The notes under the pieces: model-generated
What the model was told of the DNA's origin: nothing
What the model saw: only the letters and a program-made list of their open reading frames with translations
Databases searched by the model: none
In this document: in pieces, positions 6,328 through 10,116 of the stretch
Layout of the letters: every line of letters begins with the position of its first letter
Position numbering within the stretch: position 1 is the first letter of the stretch
Translations under genes and position numbers: made by a program
Origin: Sulfurovum sp.
Lineage (GTDB): Bacteria; Campylobacterota; Campylobacteria; Campylobacterales; Sulfurovaceae
Assembly: GCA_030626265.1 (NCBI GenBank)
Contig: DAOUPF010000021.1
Coordinates: 1-10,116, forward strand
Length of the DNA: 10,116 nt
Reading direction: 5' to 3'

Positions 6328-7323
6328 CTATTTTATTTCCAACATTCTATCTAATGCCAATTTTGCATATTTGGCTGTATGCTCATCAATCTCTATCTCA
6401 TTGATTGGAGCTTTATCTTCTATAGACTTTAACACTATATATAAATCTTCTAGTGTAGTCTCATTCATTGTTGGACACTCAGGCTTGGTAGAAGATAGTA
6501 CAAAAGTATTTTTGCTTCTCATTCTATTGACTAGATTATACTCAGTACCTACTGCTACTTTTTGCTCAGGGTCCAAATCTGCTACATATTTAATAAGCTG
6601 TGATGTAGAGCCAGAGAAATCAGCTGCTTGTACTATAGCTGGGTCACACTCTGGGTGTACTGCTATTTTGATACCTGGGTATCTATTACGATAAAACTCT
6701 ATATCATCTAGCGTAAAGTACTGGTGTACTGAGCAAAAACCATTAAAACAGATAACATCAGCCTCTTTGGGATCACAATCTCCTACTCCTATGACACAGG
6801 ATTTTAGTCCTATTGAGTTAGCAAAGTTTTGCCCTAGGCATCGATCAGGAACAAAGAGAATCTTCTTTCCACTCTCTAGACCTTTTTCTATAATCTTAAA
6901 AGCATTAGAGGACGTACAGACATATCCACCCATCTCTCCTACTTTTGATTTAACAGTTGCATCTGAGTTGATATATGTGATAGGTAGAATATTCTCTTTT
7001 GGAACACCACGTTCAACTATATACTGCACAGAATCATCAAAATAGCTACTATCTATCATCCTAGCCATTGCACAGCAGGCAACTTTGGGCATCAAAACTC
7101 TCTTGTTCGGTGCTATGACTTTTACACTCTGCCCCATAAAACCAACACCACAAAAAACAATCCATTCACTTGTAGCCTCTTTTGATTTTCTTGCAAGCTC
7201 TAAACTATCACCTACAATATCACCCATCTCAAATACTTCATCTCTCTGATAATAGTGAGCTACTACAGTTACATCTAGTTTATCTTTTAATCTATTTATC
7301 TCTTTTTTATAGTCAATACTCAT
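6328..7323 (-). CDS. nadA: Quinolinate synthase A
   Basis: NadA condenses iminoaspartate with dihydroxyacetone phosphate to quinolinate using a [4Fe-4S] cluster that has a free iron site. The 331-residue protein carries the three cluster cysteines in their usual settings: Cys84 (KVACCAMA), Cys197 (NGFCSVHQYF) and Cys283 (TKPECPTMNE). Substrate motifs AHYYQRDEV (22-30) and IVGDSLELAR (36-45), VHPECD (222-227) and the GTEYNLVNRM segment (259-268) are also in place. The start is ATG at 7323, with AGGAG 9 nt upstream. It is the first gene of the minus-strand block. No nadB or aspartate dehydrogenase gene is in the window, so the iminoaspartate supply must be encoded elsewhere. The cluster makes the enzyme oxygen-sensitive, fitting a microaerobic or anaerobic host. 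Confidence 0.97.
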   Translation of the reverse strand: MSIDYKKEINRLKDKLDVTVVAHYYQRDEVFEMGDIVGDSLELARKSKEATSEWIVFCGVGFMGQSVKVIAPNKRVLMPKVACCAMARMIDSSYFDDSVQYIVERGVPKENILPITYINSDATVKSKVGEMGGYVCTSSNAFKIIEKGLESGKKILFVPDRCLGQNFANSIGLKSCVIGVGDCDPKEADVICFNGFCSVHQYFTLDDIEFYRNRYPGIKIAVHPECDPAIVQAADFSGSTSQLIKYVADLDPEQKVAVGTEYNLVNRMRSKNTFVLSSTKPECPTMNETTLEDLYIVLKSIEDKAPINEIEIDEHTAKYAKLALDRMLEIK

Positions 7324-7412
7324 ATGTATAGTCTCCTAAAATGGTCTAAGCCACAATTATAATTGGCTATTTTATCCAAATTCCGTTAAAATTGCACAAT
7401 CAAAGGAAAAAC
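7324..7412. promoter_or_regulatory. Divergent nadA / plsY promoter region with palindrome
   Basis: This 89-nt region drives both blocks. Toward plsY (+), TTGGCT (7363-7368) and TAAAAT (7387-7392) are 18 nt apart, and AAAGGA (7402-7407) lies 5 nt before the ATG. Toward nadA (-), a TATAAT reads out of 7356-7361 and AGGAG (7333-7337) precedes the ATG by 9 nt. Both hexamers sit around a perfect 12-bp palindrome, CAATTATAATTG (7354-7365), so a dimeric regulator bound there could affect both genes. The -10 for nadA lies within the palindrome. Confidence 0.5.
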
Positions 7413-8033
7413 ATGGAATTTTTAAATCAAAATATAGTTCTCTACCTAGCAGCATATATCATATCTGGTATACCATTTGGATATCTTCTAGCCAAGAAAT
7501 TTGCTGGTGTAGATATCAAAAGTGCAGGTAGTGGAAATATCGGTGCAACAAATGTACTCAGAGTTGTCAAAGAACAAGATCCTAAACTTGCCAGAAAACT
7601 TGGAGGGGCTACACTTTTTTTAGATGCAATTAAAGGTGCTATTATTATATTGATAGCCAAGTTCCTAGGTGCGCCAGAAGGTGTACTCTGGACTATAGCT
7701 GTACTCTCAGTGATAGGTCACTGCTTCTCTATTTTTCTATCTCTTGAGGGTGGAAAAGGTGTAGCTACAGGCTTTGGAGTTTTACTTGTCATGATGCCTA
7801 TCCCTGCACTCATTGCCATTGCTACATGGGTTATATCAAGCAAGGGTCTAAAAATTGTATCCTTATCATCACTTATTGGGCTTATTGCTTTTGTAATAGC
7901 TAGCTATATATTATATCCTGAAGTACCAGGAATTGTTGCTCATACTCCTATATGGATTATCGCTTTTATTATTTTTTATAAGCATACGCCAAATATTATT
8001 CGTATGTTTAACAAAGAAGAAGCTTCAGTCTAA
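7413..8033 (+). CDS. plsY: Acyl-phosphate:glycerol-3-phosphate acyltransferase
   Basis: PlsY is an inner-membrane enzyme that moves the acyl group from acyl-phosphate (made by PlsX) to sn-glycerol-3-phosphate, giving lysophosphatidate, the first phospholipid precursor. All three family motifs are visible: GSGNIGATNVLR (39-50), GHCFSIFLSLEGGKGVAT (102-119) and KHTPNIIR (190-197). The 206 residues hold several strongly hydrophobic segments (about 8-28, 66-84, 91-108, 121-143, 150-168 and 175-189), typical of the family. An upstream TTG at 7392 is in frame, but the ATG at 7413 is chosen because AAAGGA lies 5 nt before it, the proposed -10 box overlaps the TTG, and homologues start close to the first helix. 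Its stop overlaps the folB start (TAATG). Confidence 0.95.
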   Translation: MEFLNQNIVLYLAAYIISGIPFGYLLAKKFAGVDIKSAGSGNIGATNVLRVVKEQDPKLARKLGGATLFLDAIKGAIIILIAKFLGAPEGVLWTIAVLSVIGHCFSIFLSLEGGKGVATGFGVLLVMMPIPALIAIATWVISSKGLKIVSLSSLIGLIAFVIASYILYPEVPGIVAHTPIWIIAFIIFYKHTPNIIRMFNKEEASV

Positions 8034-8368
8034 TGACCATACATATAGATACTCTCAATATACCTTGCATCATAGGACTTCTTGATTTTGAGAGAGAGCT
8101 TGAACAGAGAGTTATAGTAGATTTAAAAGCAGATTATAACTATAGAGATAATGAATTTGTTGACTATAGTAAAATGGTTGAGATGATAGAGAATCATCTA
8201 CAAAAATATAAGTATGAACTACTAGAAGATGCTCTTATGGGTTTAAAAGAGTCAATATTTGAAAATTTTAATGCTATAAATAGATTGAAAATAAAGATTA
8301 GCAAACCTGATATATTGGAAAACTGTTCTGTAGCACTATCTGAGAGTTGGACTAATAGACCTCTATAA
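8033..8368 (+). CDS. folB: Dihydroneopterin aldolase
   Basis: FolB cleaves 7,8-dihydroneopterin to 6-hydroxymethyl-dihydropterin and glycolaldehyde in folate synthesis, in the cytoplasm. The 111-residue length is close to the usual 115-125. The tunnelling-fold signature is present: IIGLLDFERELEQRVIVDL (13-31) with Glu20, Tyr45 in VDYSKM, YELLE (61-65) contributing the pterin-anchoring Glu, and Lys91 in KISKPDIL as the likely catalytic lysine. It starts at the TAATG junction with plsY, so translation is probably coupled. The plsY-folB pair occurs, as I recall, in Helicobacter as well. The last 17 nt, including the stop, are shared tail to tail with the L,D-transpeptidase gene on the other strand. 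Confidence 0.9.
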   Translation: MTIHIDTLNIPCIIGLLDFERELEQRVIVDLKADYNYRDNEFVDYSKMVEMIENHLQKYKYELLEDALMGLKESIFENFNAINRLKIKISKPDILENCSVALSESWTNRPL

Positions 8369-8861
8369 TAGAGTATCCATCTTTATCTTTTTCATATACA
8401 GTACTTTTAGTATAACCAAGATAGTTACCTGCATCCCCCTCTACACTAACAGGTGTTCCTTTGTCTACCCATTGGAAAAGCTTTTTTGCAAATCTTCTTT
8501 GAAGTCTTATGCAACCATGTGAAGCTGGCTTTTTAGGTACGTATCCCTGATGCATAGCAATCCCATCCCATGTCAGACGCATCATATAAGGCATCTTTGC
8601 ACCTCCATCTGGTTTTGGGTATAGATTGGATTTATGCTTACGTTTCTTTTGGAGAACAGCAAACTTACCTGTAGGAGTCTCATATCCACTCTTTCCTGAG
8701 GATATACGACCATCAAAAACTATCATTCCATCTTCCATAGCATAGACTTTTTGAAGGCTTAGGTCAATGAGAACCTCCTTTTTAGCAAAAAGTAGGACTG
8801 GTATAAACACTAAAACCATAAGTATAGACACAAAATATTTTTTTCTGCTCATTTTTATCAT
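8352..8861 (-). CDS. Secreted L,D-transpeptidase (YkuD family)
   Basis: This is a 169-residue periplasmic protein with a signal peptide (basic KK, hydrophobic core at about 9-25, likely cleavage after LLFA at 26) followed directly by a YkuD domain. The catalytic motif is complete: His104 in IAMHQGY, then SHGCIRL (114-120) with His115 and Cys117. SSGKSGYETPTGKF (54-67) is the usual YkuD substrate-loop region. Such enzymes form 3-3 peptidoglycan crosslinks, attach lipoproteins, or act as L,D-carboxypeptidases. There is no LysM or other binding domain, and the protein is smaller than the cell-shape YkuD proteins (Csd6/Pgp2) of Helicobacter and Campylobacter, so a different role is possible. The ATG at 8861 has a second ATG three codons on (8852); neither has a visible Shine-Dalgarno. 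It is divergent from the regulator gene. Confidence 0.92.
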   Translation of the reverse strand: MIKMSRKKYFVSILMVLVFIPVLLFAKKEVLIDLSLQKVYAMEDGMIVFDGRISSGKSGYETPTGKFAVLQKKRKHKSNLYPKPDGGAKMPYMMRLTWDGIAMHQGYVPKKPASHGCIRLQRRFAKKLFQWVDKGTPVSVEGDAGNYLGYTKSTVYEKDKDGYSIIEVY

Positions 8862-8890
8862 GATATAATAGTAACAAAATAAAATTAATT

Positions 8891-8919
8891 TTGGCTATAA
8901 CGATAATTTATGGTATAAT
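8891..8919 (+). promoter_or_regulatory. Promoter of the HsrA-like regulator gene
   Basis: TTGGCT (8891-8896) and a perfect TATAAT (8914-8919) are separated by 17 nt. The ATG follows at 8964 with AAGGTGG (8951-8957) 6 nt before it, giving a leader of about 40 nt. The -35 and the two bases after it, TTGGCTAT, are the same octamer as in the plsY promoter. Confidence 0.6.
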
Positions 8920-8935
8920 TTAAAATAAATTTAAG
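8919..8935 (+). promoter_or_regulatory. Candidate HsrA operator (direct repeat)
   Basis: TTTAAA (8919-8924) and TTTAAG (8930-8935) form a direct repeat with 11-bp period. Such spacing suits an OmpR-type dimer, and it agrees with my recollection of TTTAAG-like tandem sites bound by HP1043/HsrA, including at its own gene. It starts on the last base of the -10 box and covers the expected transcription start, which would favour self-repression. The very AT-rich background weakens the case. Confidence 0.35.
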
Positions 8936-8963
8936 TTTAGAACTAAATAAAAGGTGGTTTGAT

Positions 8964-9635
8964 ATGAGAATACTAATTATTGAGGATGATATACAGCTTA
9001 GTAACTCTATATCTGAAAAGCTCAAGGAGTTTGGATATCAGAGTGATATAGCAGAAAATATAGGTGATGGAAAATATTTTCTAGATATCCGTAACTACAA
9101 TTTAGTGCTTCTTGACTGGACACTACCTGGTAGCAATATAGCAGAATTAACCCGAGATATCAAAGAAAAACATACAAAAACATCTATTATTATACTTTCT
9201 ACACAAACAGATAAAGAAAATGAAATAAAAGCACTAAAATCTGGGGCTGATGACTATATCAAAAAACCCATAGACTTAGATATATTACATGTTCGTATAG
9301 AGGCAAAACTCCGATTTGGAGCAAGTAATATGATAGAGATAAATGAATTAATTATCAGCCCAGAAGAAGAGAAAATTATTTATGACGGTGTAGATATAGA
9401 GCTCAAAGGAAAACCTTTTGAAGTACTGACCCATCTAGCTATGCACAAAGATCAGATAGTCTCAAAAGAGCAACTCCTTGATGCTATCTGGGAAGAACCA
9501 GAACTTGTTACACCAAATGTTATAGAGGTTGCAATAAACCAAATACGACAAAAGATGGACAAGCCTTTAGGCATCACTACTATTGAGACTGTTAGACGTA
9601 GAGGGTATAGGTTCTGCTTTCCAAATAAAGTTTAA
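8964..9635 (+). CDS. hsrA: OmpR-family response regulator, HsrA/HP1043-like
   Basis: This 223-residue two-domain regulator has a receiver at about 1-115 and a winged-helix DNA-binding domain at about 125-220. The C-terminal half (KGKPFEVLTHLAMHKDQIVS, then LLDAIWEEPELVTPNVIEVA and IRQKMDKPLGITTIETVRRR) agrees nearly word for word with what I recall of Helicobacter HP1043 (HsrA), an essential orphan regulator of housekeeping and redox genes. Unlike the Helicobacter protein, the receiver keeps the full phosphorylation set: Glu7-Asp8 (plus Asp9), Asp51 in LLDWTLPG, Ser79/Thr80 and Lys101 in KKP. It could therefore be a true two-component regulator, but no histidine kinase gene is in the window. 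It has its own promoter and a strong AAGGTGG Shine-Dalgarno. The next gene is a ferredoxin gene on the same strand, an adjacency I also recall in Campylobacter. Confidence 0.92.
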   Translation: MRILIIEDDIQLSNSISEKLKEFGYQSDIAENIGDGKYFLDIRNYNLVLLDWTLPGSNIAELTRDIKEKHTKTSIIILSTQTDKENEIKALKSGADDYIKKPIDLDILHVRIEAKLRFGASNMIEINELIISPEEEKIIYDGVDIELKGKPFEVLTHLAMHKDQIVSKEQLLDAIWEEPELVTPNVIEVAINQIRQKMDKPLGITTIETVRRRGYRFCFPNKV

Positions 9636-9810
9636 CTTAACTACCTAATTTTACAGTCTCTATCACCTTATTGAATCTCATAGTCATAGGTGATATTACT
9701 AATATATATTCAAAGTCAAGTTCTACTCTAAAGATAACAGATATATTGGGTAAAACTGCCATTTATAAAGTCATATTAGCAAAATAACTTTCTCTACATC
9801 TATTAGATAA

Positions 9811-9839
9811 TTTACCTTTAAGCTTTGATAAGTTATAAC
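9811..9839 (+). promoter_or_regulatory. Probable ferredoxin gene promoter
   Basis: TTTACC (9811-9816) and TATAAC (9834-9839) are 17 nt apart, giving a leader of about 45 nt. The spacer contains TTTAAG (9817-9822) and GATAAG (9827-9832), which partly resemble the repeat proposed as an operator at the regulator's own promoter. Confidence 0.4.
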
Positions 9840-9856
9840 TCGTAAAATTATTTAAT

Positions 9857-9876
9857 CCCATATCTTTAGATTTGGG
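9857..9876 (+). promoter_or_regulatory. Stem-loop in the ferredoxin mRNA leader
   Basis: CCCATATCT and AGATTTGGG are complementary except for one central T-T mismatch and enclose a tiny loop. The stem ends 5 nt before the AGAGGA Shine-Dalgarno (9882-9887), near enough to affect ribosome access or mRNA stability. With no T-run and a short predicted leader, it is not an obvious terminator. Confidence 0.35.
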
Positions 9877-9891
9877 TAAACAGAGGAAAAT

Positions 9892-10116
9892 ATGGCACTA
9901 TTAATTAAAGATGAATGTATAGCCTGCGATGCCTGTCGCGATGAGTGCCCCAATACAGCTATTGAAGAAAATGATCCAATTTATCTGATAGATGTTGATT
10001 TATGCACAGAGTGTGTAGGCTACTATGATGAACCACAATGCGTTGCTGTCTGTCCTGTTGACTGTATTATATCAGATCCAGATAACATAGAGAGTGCTGA
10101 AGAGCTAAAGTTTAAG
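9892..10116 (+). CDS. 2[4Fe-4S] ferredoxin, YfhL/Allochromatium type (cut by window end)
   Basis: The 75 visible codons encode a cytoplasmic bacterial-type ferredoxin, a low-potential electron carrier. The first cluster motif is Cys9-x2-Cys12-x2-Cys15-x3-Cys19-Pro. The second is Cys38-x2-Cys41-x8-Cys50-x3-Cys54-Pro, and the eight-residue spacing between its second and third cysteines is the hallmark of the Allochromatium vinosum/YfhL class. An extra Cys58 lies just after. The visible tail (DPDNIESAEELKFK) is likely the start of the class's C-terminal helix; only a few residues should be missing, since members are about 80-90 long. The ATG at 9892 has AGAGGA 4 nt upstream. It follows the HsrA-like gene on the same strand but appears to have its own promoter. 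The redox partner is unknown; Campylobacterota use such ferredoxins with pyruvate and 2-oxoglutarate oxidoreductases. Confidence 0.93.
   Translation, partial: MALLIKDECIACDACRDECPNTAIEENDPIYLIDVDLCTECVGYYDEPQCVAVCPVDCIISDPDNIESAEELKFK

Larger units (their letters stand above)
9636..9891. other. 256-nt intergenic region between the regulator and ferredoxin genes
   Basis: I see no gene, tRNA or terminator with a T-run here. An 8-bp inverted repeat, TATCACCT (9661-9668) with AGGTGATA (9688-9695), has a 19-nt loop and might end or stabilise the regulator message. The right-hand third carries the ferredoxin promoter and a leader hairpin, listed separately. The middle (about 9700-9800) is AT-rich without recognisable structure. 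Confidence 0.5.

Noticed and set aside
6224..6694. 156-codon + strand reading frame
   Set aside because: It lies fully antisense to nadC and nadA, whose motifs are intact, and has no family resemblance or Shine-Dalgarno.
7392..7412. Upstream TTG start adding seven residues to plsY
   Set aside because: The TTG overlaps the proposed -10 box, and the ATG at 7413 has an AAAGGA at ideal spacing.
8361..8373. CTCTATAATAGAG as a bidirectional terminator between folB and the transpeptidase gene
   Set aside because: At most 5-6 bp with a 1-3-nt loop and no T-tracts; too weak to call.
9661..9695. 8-bp inverted repeat as an intrinsic terminator of the regulator gene
   Set aside because: The loop is 19 nt, the stem is AT-rich and no T-run follows; kept only as a note in the intergenic entry.
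1..10116. Defence system, prophage, insertion sequence or CRISPR array
   Set aside because: Every sizeable frame is a recognised housekeeping gene, and no transposase, terminal inverted repeats or spaced repeats were seen.

Overview
The window is AT-rich, densely packed Gram-negative chromosome and reads as housekeeping sequence from a Campylobacterota (epsilonproteobacterial) genome, probably a free-living Sulfurovum- or Sulfurimonas-like lineage. The best marker is the OmpR-type regulator at 8964-9635. Its DNA-binding half matches, from memory, the HsrA/HP1043 family found in this phylum. The order lpxC - short tsaB - thrB - ylxR - infB also matches what I recall from Campylobacter and Helicobacter. 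LpxC shows an LPS-bearing outer membrane. I see no mobile element, CRISPR array, rRNA or tRNA.

Left block, minus strand, transcribed from about 7350 down to 1: nadA, nadC, a DHH phosphoesterase (NrnA-like), an M23 metallopeptidase, lpxC, a shortened tsaB, thrB, ylxR and the 5' part of infB. Neighbours overlap or abut (ATGA, TAGATG and 8-14 nt overlaps). The two looser joints, M23/lpxC (45 nt) and thrB/ylxR (36 nt), each carry a TATAAT hexamer, so the block probably holds at least three transcription starts. The genes cover de novo NAD synthesis, nanoRNA/pAp turnover, peptidoglycan trimming, lipid A, t6A tRNA modification, threonine synthesis and translation initiation. This is a growth-linked mixture rather than one pathway.

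Right block: plsY and folB diverge from nadA as a pair joined by TAATG. They face a small secreted L,D-transpeptidase gene with which folB overlaps tail to tail. The transpeptidase gene is divergent from the HsrA-like regulator gene. A 256-nt intergenic stretch leads to a 2[4Fe-4S] ferredoxin gene cut by the window end.

The main points of interest are: an HsrA-like regulator that keeps the phosphorylation residues its pathogen relatives are known to have lost, with a candidate self-recognition direct repeat in its promoter; a TsaB about one third shorter than usual; three consecutive genes (lpxC, tsaB, thrB) that start with TTG; and a thrB 3' hairpin followed by a -10 box so close to ylxR that the message would be leaderless. 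I found no convincing undescribed multi-gene system here.
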